Positions 54,771 to 64,000 of a DNA stretch of 64,000 nt are shown piece after piece. Below the pieces are notes generated by a model. That model made no database searches, had not been told where the DNA came from, and was given only the letters and a program-made list of their open reading frames with translations. Numbering within the stretch: the first letter of the stretch is position 1; each line of letters starts with the position of its first letter. Both the position numbers and the translations under genes were made by a program. The DNA lies in NCBI GenBank assembly GCA_001931905.2, contig MSJI02000517.1, positions 21,206 to 85,205 of the forward strand. The letters are read 5' to 3'. The DNA is from Cladosporium sp. IMV 00045. Lineage: Eukaryota > Ascomycota > Dothideomycetes > Cladosporiales > Cladosporiaceae.

Positions 54771-55608
54771 ACTGAGAGACAAACAGAGTGGGGTACGGAA
54801 GCAGTAGTGAAGAAGCCGTCCTCTCGGGTTGTAAGGCGGTTTTGAACGAGGCTAGACAGGCACAGTTACAGAGCAGGAGAGGAGAAGGAAGAGGAGTGGG
54901 AGCAGGAGGAGGAGGAGCCGGCGGTCATATATCAACCGTCCTGGCGCCGCGGCAGGTTGGCTCTGGCGATCGGCGGGGAATGATGGTAGCGGCGGAAAGG
55001 TAGCGGTGGAAAAAGGTAGTGGTAAGGCGGTTTTGGGAATCGCAAGTCGAAAGCAAAAGGGCAGAAGTTGAATCGCCCGCCCGGGCGATGTGGGCACGCC
55101 TGTCGCGATGTGCAGATGGCATTGGTGCAGAGGGGTGGGATGGCGCTGCAACGTGCGCGGGAAGTGGAGGAGGGGCTTCTGAAGTGAAGCGCCGGCGTCA
55201 TCTCTTCCCTACTGTGAAGTCGGACGGCGTGTCCACATACCCGCCACCTTGCCGCTCTTGCCTTTTCTGACCACGAAAACGCGGGGGTGGAAATCGTAAG
55301 TGAAGTTCTCGATGCAACCCGCCAATTGCACCCTAATCAGCCTGTCTGACGGCTGATTTCGGGGAGCCACCACGTGATTGCCGAGGAACGGTAGAATGCG
55401 GAGAGCATGTGGGAGCGATGTGGAGATAAAGGCGAGAACATCTCAGAAAATACATGCTTGTCGTTTTCGTCTTACCTAACATATGGACGGGAAAACAGAC
55501 AAAACACACTAGGTAACCGACAAACGCCTTCCAGCGGAAGTGCTCTCAAGACATTTCACTTTTCGTTCAAGTCCCCTCTCATCTCAAATTCGACTCCCCT
55601 TGATTTGA
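54771..55608. other. Intergenic, promoter of GAL7
   Basis: This lies upstream of GAL7 and downstream of the PEBP gene, both on the minus strand. It is purine-rich (AGG/GGA) on the plus strand from 54840 to 54925. The short frames here are low-complexity. Confidence 0.45.
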
Positions 55609-56429
55609 TTACAAGTTATACCCAGTGCCATCAGCGGTGCAGCCAGGGAGTGCCAGACACAGATTCTGCGCCTGTCCTTCCAGATAATAATTACCACCAA
55701 CAGGTCCCTCCAACTTCGCCTGTTTGACGTAACCGGGCAGATCGAACTTGGCCCTTACGCCAGGGAGATAATTCAGACTCGGCGGTGGCACGTAGTTTGG
55801 CGGTTGGCGATAGATGAGGAATGTATAGCGATGAGGTGCGACGGACAGCGGGGTCGGCGACATGTACATCGCGACCATCTTGCGCGCCTGGGTGGTGACA
55901 CAGCTTGGCTGCACGTCCGAGACGATCCAATGGAGGAAGTACCTCAATATGGGAGCGGCAGGGCCAGGCGCATCCGGATCGACCATGATGAGTGTGTACT
56001 TGGTGGTCTTTGGGTCTTTTCCGTTCTCTGCAGTGATGGAGAAGGATGGCTCGGGGACCGTTTCTGATCGCCACATCAGTCCACTGATCATGGGAAAGGT
56101 CAGTCGTGTCAAATTACTCACCAAGGGTGTTGAAGGTATTGCCAAAGTTGACAGCTTTGCTACCGTACTTCACACTTTAAAGATTCATCAGCTCAACGAG
56201 TACTTGAATGTCGAATTGATTCGGCATGACAAGCTTACCTAAGCTCAAGAGTAGGATTGAATTGGGGAACCACGTCTGGGACGATTTTGGCCGAGGTGAA
56301 CGCAGCCTTCGCCTTTGCGAGGTTGTTCGAGTTGGCCGCGGGACATGTCTGCCGTTCTTCAAGCAAGGCAGCAGGAATAGTAGCGGCAGTGGCAGAGGCC
56401 ACCAAAGTCAAGAGGGAGAAAAAGTGCAT
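55609..56429 (-). CDS. Secreted PEBP-family protein
   Basis: This is a phosphatidylethanolamine-binding protein family member (carboxypeptidase Y inhibitor/TFS1-like fold) with a secretion signal. Exons are 56429-56239, 56174-56122 (53 bp only) and 56063-55609; phases agree and the protein has 232 residues. The signal peptide is MHFFSLLTLVASATAATIPA. Core motifs are KYTLIMVDPDAPGP (the DPDxP ligand-binding loop), RYFLHWIVSDV, and HRYTFLIYRQPPNY, where family members have GxHRY. Four C-terminal residues follow TADGTGY. Secreted PEBP proteins occur in many plant-associated fungi; the role is not known. Confidence 0.85.
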
Positions 56430-57795
56430 GGCTATGATCGACAGAGCAGAAGATAGGTTGGAGGAGATGATGAAAAGGAATCGAGGCGGCACTGTGCTAC
56501 TGGCCGCCTTTTGTACCTTGAGGATACCTTCAACAGGCTACGAGAGGCGATGGAAAGAACGATGAACAGCAGCCACCCGCGTCGTTGGTGACAAGCATCG
56601 TCTGGTGTTGGCATGTCACTAGAGCCTCAACTAAAGTCGTTCTTGGCAGCTGCATGATCGTTGTGGTGCCCTTGAAAAACTGATGATCGGCATCCAGATG
56701 CGAATAGAATTACTTAGTAGCTCCAGTTCTCTCACGATGTGCATGCCTAGTCGAGATAGGTGGAGAGTGCTTGCAGATATTGGATGTGGGTAGAACAGCT
56801 GCTCAGAAAGGCTGTTTAAGCCTCCACCGTCAAGGTCACTACCGCATGACTGCTCTCGGGAGGTGGTTGAATGATAGACAACTGGAGAAGCCTTCGTGGC
56901 CTGGCAGTATTCGCGGGTATTGCAACTGCTTCGCGCCGCTACTGGTTGCGGTGCTTTAGTGTTAGGTCGGAGGCGTTTTCTAAGAACAGCCAGGCCGTCA
57001 TATAGGAAAGCTCGCAGACGCCACTACTACGACTTCGATAGCCAACATCAGAAACCCATCGACGTAGCGGCTTGGAGGCTTGGAGACTTGTGAGTGTCTT
57101 ACAATCGTGAACAAGTATAGTCGACTGCCGGATCCCTCACCAGGAACAAGAATGCCATGCAGTCGATCTGGCGATTGGATCTCCCCCGCTCTGTAGATCA
57201 GGAAAGATTTGTCAATAATGAAGACATCACAGGCGAGCTCCATCGAGGTAAGGCACGTTGACACAACGCTGGATGAGAAGCTTCAGAGCCGCAGCTACAA
57301 GCTCTTGATCATTTGAGGTCATCCAGGTTGGTGGGTCATGGCGGTTATGAGGGTTAGAGGCTTATTCCCAGTAACTTACTTCCTCTTCGCCAAGGCAATA
57401 TCGGCGGGGCGTCCGATGCCGTTCGTGCGAGATGGGCATGCTTTGACAAAGTGTGAGCCGTGTACGTTGGTAGGGAAGTATGACGAGAGCGGAGCAAGTA
57501 GTGCCATCAATCTCCAATGTCGTCAGTTGACAAGAGCCAGATAGATGAAAGGAGCCGAAGGGAATCATCTGCTCACGGGTTGGTGTGATGTCTAGGATCT
57601 GATAGCGCGCGAGTCATGTCCGTGTTTCAGGGCCAAACGCGTAAGGCAGCTGTCTGAAAGCTGGCCGCAGCTGACGTTGCAGTCCATACGTCTAAAGATT
57701 ATCCGCATCTAGGCATACATGTACACAACAACAAGCCAATTGTCTGCAACTCTGAGCTCTCAATAAAGACATTGTCAAGACCGAACCAGCTCAAA
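56430..57795. other. Intergenic, about 1.4 kb
   Basis: This is presumed promoter sequence for the PEBP gene (minus) and the Yip1-family gene (plus). An 88-codon minus-strand frame at 56998-57264 has hydrophobic ends but no known domain, so it was not called. Confidence 0.45.
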
Positions 57796-58919
57796 ATGGC
57801 CGCAATGATGCCCTCAGGCGGCGGTGGAAGCTCGCAATCAGCCAATCCATACGAACGCTACGACAACCCTAGCATTGAGGGAGACGACCTGATTGACCCT
57901 GACGATGGTGAGTCTATGCCACCAGAGGACTTCTTAATAGAACGTGTAACTAAATTTCTTCAAAGCAACCCTCGACGACCTCGACGACCCCATCAACAAC
58001 GGCCGAACCGACGACCGCGCACCCCTAACAGGCAACATCACCTCGAACCAAGCCAGCTCCAACACGCGCTCCGCCCACAACGCCCAAGGCTACCTGAATT
58101 CTGCCATCCCAGGCGAGGACCGCCGTGCGCCCGTCAGCACGCTCGACGAGTCTGTGTGGGAAACACTTCGCCGCGACTTGCTCGCTGTGTGGGAGAAGAT
58201 GCGCCAGGTGCTGTGGCCCAAATACCTCCTCGGCGGCATGCTGAACCAGGGAGGCGGTATGGGAGGCGCGGAGAGAGGCGAGGGTGATAGTCTCTCTGGT
58301 GGTATGCCGAGTATGGGACATTTGCGTGGACTTGTTGGCCGGTGGCCAGATGCGGATGCGGTTCTGCAGGGTGGCATGAGCGAAGGACTGAGAGATTGGG
58401 ATCTTTGGTATGTGAAGACATGGCTGGAACGCGCTGGTTGCAACGCTAACACATTTTCTAGGGGACCACTACTCTTTTGCTTGCTGCTGTCGTTCCTTCT
58501 TTCGATCAACGCGCGTGACGATCAACGCTCGCTCGTCTTCAGCGGTGTGTTCGCGACCATCTGGCTCGGTGAGGCTATCGTGACCTTCCAGATCAAGCTC
58601 CTTGGCGGCAACATGTTCGTTCTATTTCCCAAAGAAGATTCTGCCACAAAACTAACGATAATCTCACAGCTCATTCTTCCAATCCGTCTGCATCATCGGC
58701 TACACACTGTTCCCTCTCGTCATCGCCTCCCTGCTCAGCGCCCTCCGCGTGCCGACCATCGTCCGCATACCAGTCTACACCGTGCTCGGACTCTGGTCAC
58801 TCGCAGCGGGTGTAAGCATTCTGGGAGGCAGCGGCGTGGTGAAGAACCGGGTCTCGCTGGCCGTGTACCCTCTGTTCGTCTTCTACGTCGGCCTCGACTG
58901 CCTCTGCTTCATCTCTTAG
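57796..58919 (+). CDS. Yip1-domain Golgi membrane protein (Yip4/YIPF6-like)
   Basis: This is a five-helix membrane protein of the YIP1 family, which binds Rab GTPases and acts in ER-Golgi vesicle transport. Exons are 57796-57907, 57966-58407, 58462-58614 and 58670-58919, giving 318 residues. The hydrophilic N-terminus leads to the family segment STLDESVWETLRRDLLAVW and VLWPKYLLGG, then GLRDWDLWGPLLFCLLLSFLL across intron 2, and SFFQSVCIIGYTLFPLVIA after intron 3. The last helices end in FVFYVGLDCLCFIS. Intron 3 uses a weak GTTCGT donor but has an ACTAACG branch site and CACAG acceptor. A Gly/Met-rich insert sits between the first conserved blocks. Confidence 0.88.
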
Positions 58920-59028
58920 CGACCCACACCACATCATTATCACTATGTATGCATAGATCGAACGTCACGGGGAGGCTTCGCAAACAGTACTGCTAGAAAG
59001 ATGTATTATTTTGTTTTTTTTTTCAACT

Positions 59029-60570
59029 CTACTTCTCCTGTGCCAAGAAACTCCTCTGCAATCTTCTCACATCACCAGCCAATCCCTCAACGTCCAAACG
59101 CCGCATCTGCTCCCCGATAGTCTGCGTCCTGCCTTCCAACACGTCGAGCTCCCGCTGCGCCTCTTCGTCCGTAAGTCTGCGCTCGCCGAATTGCGAATGC
59201 GCAAACACCGCGCTCAGTAAATCCCTCGCATCGACATCTGCTCTGTTCAGCGATTCGCCCAGCTGTCTTGTTAGACTTGCTTCGGTGCTCGAAGTGAAAG
59301 AGACGAGATTGTTCTGCCGTTCGAGCTTAGCGCTCTGCAGCGTTTGCGACAGCTTTGCGACGTCGGTGAGATCAGAGTGCTTGATGTCCAAGTGCCGCAG
59401 GAGCTGGGCCGTCGCGTCGGGCGCTTCGGGTAGATTTGCTTGGACCAGACGCAGCGGTTTGAGGCCTTTCTGGGCTTGTGCGGTTTTGGCAGCAGCGGGT
59501 TGCGCTTCTTCTGTATTGGCTGGTGGAGCGGCGATGGCCTTTTGGAGGGTCTGTGAAATGGCATCTAGCGCTGCGCGGTGGGTGTGGAGGTGTTGAAAGT
59601 GCTGGGTCAGACTCTCGAGGCGCGATGAAAGGTACGTTAGAGTTGAGCCGAGGTATTCTGACCAACGCGCCGCTTCGCTGCGGCTTTCTGATTGTGCGTT
59701 TCCTAGGCGTTTGGTGATGGGGATGCGGTAGTAGTTTTCGGCGACGAGGGTCAGTAGACCGTCAATTTCGCTGCTTAATTCTTCTAGCTCTGCGCGGACG
59801 GATTGTTGCTCTCGCTCATTGGACGAACTGTGTCCATTGGAGGACTGGCTTGGATCCGGGAGTTGGTCTTGATATAATGCGTCGATCTTCGCGCGGATGG
59901 CCTTGGCTTCGAGTATAGAGAATGCGTGACATAGCTGGTCGACTTCTTGCAGAGCATCACCGTCATTGTTGTCGCCGCTAAGCTTTGGGATGACTTTCTG
60001 CAAGCCATCTAGCATCCTGTCATCCTTCTCAAGTAGGCGTTCCACTTTGGTAGGAAAATTCGTCAAAGCGGCCTCGGTTTGAGTCATGGATGATCGAAGT
60101 CTCTCTTTCAGAGAGCTCGACAGCTGGCTAAGCTCGAGATCCAACTGGGCCTTGTCTCGAGTAATGTTCTGTTGCCGTTTGCTGGGTTCAACATTGCCCT
60201 GCTGGTTGCCTGAGGAGTTCCGCGCCTTGAAGTCGAGTAAAGCTCGCTTCTGAGCTTCCATGAGCTGGCATTGCGCGTCAATGGCCGCCGTGCTAGACTC
60301 GAGCGAATTGATGGCATGCTCGAATTCTTCGTCAGAGAGTGGCCGTCCAGATGCTGCACTGTGAATCTGCGGAGTAAATTCTCCGAATCTGTCGTGAAAG
60401 GCGTGTTCTTCCTTCGTGAGCAAGGTGGCCGGCGTCAGGTAGGTCTTGACCCATTCCTCTGTCTCAGCTTTCTTTGCGGGCTCAAATGCCCAAGCGACAT
60501 CGTCTCTGCCTAGTCCCGTGTCACGCTCATCCAGGACACGCAGAAGGTGGAATAGCTCCTTCGACGCCAT
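59029..60570 (-). CDS. Coiled-coil protein, possibly augmin HAUS3-like
   Basis: It is intronless, 513 residues from the ATG at 60570 (MASKELFHLLRVLDERDTGL); an upstream in-frame codon at 60606 is less likely. Most of the length from about residue 95 onward is predicted coiled coil rich in Gln, Glu, Leu and Ala, with no signal peptide or membrane helix. The N-terminal block DDVAWAFEPAKKAETEEWV then YLTPATLLTKEEHAFHDRF resembles the start of HAUS augmin subunit 3, which helps nucleate microtubules on spindles. That match is by eye and weak. It could be another cytoskeletal or tethering coiled-coil protein. It is convergent with the Yip1-family gene. Confidence 0.65.
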   Translation of the reverse strand: MASKELFHLLRVLDERDTGLGRDDVAWAFEPAKKAETEEWVKTYLTPATLLTKEEHAFHDRFGEFTPQIHSAASGRPLSDEEFEHAINSLESSTAAIDAQCQLMEAQKRALLDFKARNSSGNQQGNVEPSKRQQNITRDKAQLDLELSQLSSSLKERLRSSMTQTEAALTNFPTKVERLLEKDDRMLDGLQKVIPKLSGDNNDGDALQEVDQLCHAFSILEAKAIRAKIDALYQDQLPDPSQSSNGHSSSNEREQQSVRAELEELSSEIDGLLTLVAENYYRIPITKRLGNAQSESRSEAARWSEYLGSTLTYLSSRLESLTQHFQHLHTHRAALDAISQTLQKAIAAPPANTEEAQPAAAKTAQAQKGLKPLRLVQANLPEAPDATAQLLRHLDIKHSDLTDVAKLSQTLQSAKLERQNNLVSFTSSTEASLTRQLGESLNRADVDARDLLSAVFAHSQFGERRLTDEEAQRELDVLEGRTQTIGEQMRRLDVEGLAGDVRRLQRSFLAQEK

Positions 60571-61113
60571 CGTCTGACCCCCTTTAGAGTGTCCTAGAAG
60601 TAGCAATTAGTTCCCGTTAGCCATTGCTATCCAATGGCAATTGTTGGTTCCCTTGTTGTTCTGTGTTGGGATTGGGTGAAGATGCTCCTATCGGTTTACG
60701 CACTGGCCGCTTGCGGCTGCCGTGCGGCTGGCGAGACCTCGGAAGTGGCTTCGCTTGCTGATTGCCGGGATGCAGCGAAGCAAGCACTTCACTTCGCCAG
60801 CTCACGCACCGCTTCCAGAACCCATAGCAAACAGCCGGTGACTTCATCGAGTTTCCCGTGCCCCTTCAGCCGTCATGGCATTTGGGAGTTGAGGGGTAGT
60901 TGAGATCGGGACTATGGGTTCCCTGATCTGGTCTGGAACTCGCCTTGATGCGGGGCAAACCTTACATGACTTTACGATGATGTCGCTATATATCAACAGA
61001 TATCATTATAATGCACAGGTGAACGTGTCTTCATGTTTTTGTTCGACAAATCAAAAACGACGAGCAGTTTTTCGAAGATCAAATAGCTCCATACCACATC
61101 TCTCCCCGACAAG
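60571..61113. other. Intergenic, divergent promoters
   Basis: This lies between the coiled-coil gene (minus) and the second epoxide-hydrolase-like gene (plus). AT-rich sequence with TATATAT (about 60987-60993) lies about 120 bp before the latter's ATG. Confidence 0.45.
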
Positions 61114-62268
61114 ATGTCTTCAATTCCAGGGTTGGACGACATGAAGAAGCTCGATCACAAAGCTCTCACGACGAAACCATTTAATCTGAAATATAGCTAC
61201 TATCTTTCGCCTGATTTTAGAAACAGACTGGACATTTCAACACCGACTCTTGTCTTCCTTCATGGATTCCCAGACGATGCATACATGTGGGCAGGAGCCG
61301 TGCCACACCTGTCGAAGCTGCCATATCCTTTCATGCTGGTTGAGATTCTTGGTCTGGGAGATTCGTCCAAGCCGACGGATGCCTCGAGGTACAATTACCG
61401 CGCTCAGGCGAGTTCCATTGCTCAAATCCTCGACGATGAGAGTGTTCCGAACAACGTGATACCCATTGGACACGATTGGGGATCTGGTATGTTCTTCCTA
61501 GAGAAATTTCAGAGATCTTTTGTCTAAAATCTAGATCCAGCAACGGCACAACGCTTCTACCTCTACCACCGTAACCGCTGCATCGGACTTTCACTCCTGT
61601 CTCTCGCCTACCAAATTCCATCACCCGAGCCCTTCTCCCTCGACGAAGCCAACGAACTCACAGCAAAAGCCTTCGGCTACCCGCAATGGGAATATTGGAA
61701 CTTCTTCTGCTCCGAAGACTCCCCGCGCCTGATGAATAACGACCTCGAACGCATGTACGAAGTAAACCACGGCTTCCACCCCTCGCCGCTTCCGGAAGAG
61801 AACGGTCGCGATATCTGGATGCGCGAGATGTTCTGCACGCCCGGTGCGATGCGCCAGTACGTGGCGAGGGAAGGGAGGTGGAAGGATGTGTCCATCATGC
61901 TAAAACCTTATGCTCGCAATCCTGAGCTGAAGCAAAGGTTCATTGAGCGTATGAGTAAAGGTGGTTTTGAGGGTCCGGTGCAGTACTACCATTCTTTGGC
62001 CAAGAACACCATGCTTGAGGATGAACGGGAGTTATGTGAGGCTCCTGATAATGCTGGCAAGAAGATCACCGTTCCGCTGCTTTATATCGGACAGACGGGC
62101 GATTGGGTTTGCCGCACTGATCTGATGAAACCGGCGAAGGATCAGGGCTTGGTGACAGATTTGGAAGAGAAAGTCGTGGACGCTGGTCATTGGGTGCTGT
62201 ATGAGAAGCCTGAGGAGATTGCGAACTTGATTGGAGATTGGTTGCAGAGGAAGTTCCCTGTGAACTAG
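61114..62268 (+). CDS. Epoxide hydrolase-like alpha/beta hydrolase
   Basis: This is an alpha/beta hydrolase of the epoxide hydrolase/haloalkane dehalogenase group. Exons are 61114-61486 and 61535-62268 with a 48 bp intron (GTATGT...ATCTAG), phase 1, giving 368 residues. The start is MSSIPGLDDMKKLDHKAL. The oxyanion loop is HGFPDDAYMW. The nucleophile elbow GHDWGSDPA spans the splice site, with Asp as nucleophile. The cap-domain part includes AFGYPQWEYWNFF. The late Asp is in TGDWVCRTD and the catalytic His in VDAGHWVLYEKPEE. There is no signal peptide. It is only distantly similar to the enzyme at 7747-8910, so this is not a recent duplication. Confidence 0.85.
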
Positions 62269-62699
62269 ATCAATGCTGATGATGCTTCCTGTCTTCCGGT
62301 TTTTGTGACAATTCCCACCTTGAAGCAAGACTATAAGAACAGGATCAGACGAGATATGACATGATCTGGAACCTTGTAGACAAATGCAATCTTGAAATCT
62401 TCTGATCATCTTCATTATTTAGTAACACTTATTTCTACATGAGCCCAATTCCGTTCAATACTTATCCTTCATTTCCCCCTCTCTTTTAACCATCAAATTA
62501 ACCAAAAAGCAAACAGTAAATACTTAACCGTAGGTATCGCGCACATTCGTCCAGTTTCCGAATTTTCCCAGTCCCAATCATGCAGATGCAGCAATCTCTT
62601 TTAAGATATCGTTTTTTACCCATTATTCCCAATGCAAATCAACCCGTAACACCACTAAATCACACAACAAAAGGAAAGTAATGTCTACAGAGCTTGAGC
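62269..62699. other. Intergenic, convergent 3' flanks
   Basis: AT-rich sequence with no gene seen, between two convergent genes. Confidence 0.45.
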
Positions 62700-64000
62700 T
62701 CATGAGCTCCCGCTCCAAGACCACCCCTCCCCTCTGAACCATCTGCTTGGACGAGGAAGGGCGTCGGCACGCGCGTAGGCAAAGCCAGGGAAGCCTTGAG
62801 TCCAGGACTTCTTGTCTGCCTTGGCAGGAGTGATGGGTGCCGCAGTGGGCGCTGGTACATCTCGTCGGCCGAGATCTGCGCTTGCGCTGGCGCTTCCTGT
62901 GGAACCTGTTGCGGCTGCTGTACCGCTTGCGCCGAGTGGGCTGGTGATGTTGCTTGCGGGGATGAGTTGGACGATTGTGTTGTTTTTGTCGTCGTATGTT
63001 ACTGCGAACATGGTGCCGTTGTTGTTAACTGCATTGGCAACTGGTGCGGAGGATGGGGATGTGCCTGTTGACAGTGGAGCTGAGGCGGATGATGACTTGC
63101 CAGTTGAAGCAGCAGCGCCGGCGGTGGCATTGCGAGAGCCACCGGTAGTGGTTTGGCCGGTGCCCAGGGGCGCTTTAGCATCCTTGGTGCGAGTTGTGAA
63201 GCCAGCTGGCATAGTCGAGTTACTGCTCGGAGCAGCCGTGGCCTTAGCGGTGGAGTTTGAGGCGTGCTGAGTAGAAGAAGCTCCAACTATTGCCCCACTG
63301 ATACTCGACACCACACCAGTGCCTGTAGCTTGAGCAACACCAGACGAACTTGTGCCATTTGCAAAAGGTGCGATGGTCGCACTTGATGTGGTCTCAAGGG
63401 TCGCCTGAGCCGAGCCCGTGGAAGGCTCGTCCGAGACCACAAGCGTCATATTGCTGCCGAGGGGAATCTCGGTAGTTGAGGCTTTAGCTTTGTTGACAGT
63501 CGTCGAGGGCACTGAAATGTAGAACTGGACCAGCATGGAGGTTGAGCTTTCCGGTGCGGCAGTAGTGGTATTGGCAAAGCGTGCGGTCGAAGATGCCGTA
63601 ACGTTGGCGGCAGAAATACCAGTCACTTGTACTGCAGTTCCAGTTGCCGCGACGCCCGCTCCTGTAGCCTTCGCTGTACCCATTGTACTGTTCGCAAATG
63701 GCGCCAAGGAAGAGGTTGTTGTTGAGTTGAAAGTCATAGTAGTCGCATTGCTCATGGATGTCGTAAGTTCAGTGGCGAAGACTGATTGTGATGTAGCCGT
63801 TGCGTCTTCAGCTGAAGTAGTAGTGTCCGGTGAGGCATCCCACCACCAGGGTCGATCAGGAGTTGTCGTGCTGACGACTGATGAGCTGAAGATTACTGTT
63901 GAGATACTCTCAGATGTCGTAGTAGTTGGTGGATACGCAGTATTACCCTCCACACTTGATGGCAAAGGCAGACTTGTGATGCTTGTCAAGAATGTCTTCT
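62700..64000 (-). CDS. Ser/Thr/Ala-rich repeat protein, 5' end outside window
   Basis: The open frame runs off the right edge, so the start and any signal peptide are not visible. The 430 or so residues present are dominated by Ser, Thr, Ala and Gly with many N-glycosylation sites (NGT, NST). Imperfect units around PFANxT...AxATGxGV recur at least three times. The C-terminus is different: RRDVPAPTAAPITPAKADKK, then Trp- and Phe-containing sequence ending FRGEGWSWSGSS. No hydrophobic GPI-anchor tail is seen. Composition suggests a cell-wall or secreted mucin-like protein. No enzymatic domain is visible in this part. Confidence 0.6.
   Translation of the reverse strand, partial: KTFLTSITSLPLPSSVEGNTAYPPTTTTSESISTVIFSSSVVSTTTPDRPWWWDASPDTTTSAEDATATSQSVFATELTTSMSNATTMTFNSTTTSSLAPFANSTMGTAKATGAGVAATGTAVQVTGISAANVTASSTARFANTTTAAPESSTSMLVQFYISVPSTTVNKAKASTTEIPLGSNMTLVVSDEPSTGSAQATLETTSSATIAPFANGTSSSGVAQATGTGVVSSISGAIVGASSTQHASNSTAKATAAPSSNSTMPAGFTTRTKDAKAPLGTGQTTTGGSRNATAGAAASTGKSSSASAPLSTGTSPSSAPVANAVNNNGTMFAVTYDDKNNTIVQLIPASNITSPLGASGTAAATGSTGSASASADLGRRDVPAPTAAPITPAKADKKSWTQGFPGFAYARADALPRPSRWFRGEGWSWSGSS

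Overview
This is a window of a filamentous ascomycete nuclear genome. Genes are split by short introns (about 50-210 bp) with GT...AG borders and, in several, CTAAC/CTGAC-type branch sites. Intergenic spaces are short and there are no operons or bacterial ribosome-binding sites. The gene set (PTH11-type receptor, drug-efflux MFS carriers, heme-thiolate peroxidase, BBE-type oxidase, acuD-type isocitrate lyase, Cti6-like PHD protein) points to Pezizomycotina. A Dothideomycete is my guess but the sequence does not prove it. I found no RNA genes, intact transposons or CRISPR arrays. Exon borders were worked out by hand from frame continuity and splice consensus.

Layout. 1-1.1 kb: non-coding, with a diverged direct repeat. 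1.1-3.3 kb: a divergent housekeeping pair, WBP1/OST48 (ER N-glycosylation) and the 9.5 kDa complex I subunit. 3.7-13.8 kb: metabolic and transport genes (SDR, DHA2 drug exporter, epoxide hydrolase, secreted BBE oxidase, PTH11/rhodopsin-like receptor). 14.6-19.8 kb: poorly conserved genes (a Gln/Gly/Tyr-rich repeat protein with two in-frame stops, a small secreted orphan, a basic orphan, an astacin-like metallopeptidase with an unresolved 5' end). 20.2-26.9 kb: two DHA1 exporters flanking a TPMT-family methyltransferase. 28.1-33.5 kb: isocitrate lyase and a Cti6-like PHD chromatin protein. 33.5-36.5 kb: about 3 kb without a convincing gene, partly G-rich. 36.6-40.8 kb: heme-thiolate peroxidase, EutQ-like cupin, NmrA-like protein.

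41.3-53.0 kb is the most unusual part. It holds an F-box protein; a predicted secreted deaminase-fold protein carrying one in-frame TGA, divergent from a secreted SGNH hydrolase with a duplicated Cys-rich tail; and a large AAA+ ATPase with a Gln/Pro-rich tail, divergent from a DUF7708/STAND-like protein whose P-loop looks degenerate. This resembles accessory or conflict-type gene content, but a functional link between these genes is only inference.

53.3-62.3 kb returns to conserved genes: GAL7, a secreted PEBP protein, a Yip1-family Golgi protein, a coiled-coil protein possibly related to augmin HAUS3, and a second epoxide-hydrolase-like enzyme. A Ser/Thr/Ala-rich protein runs off the right edge.
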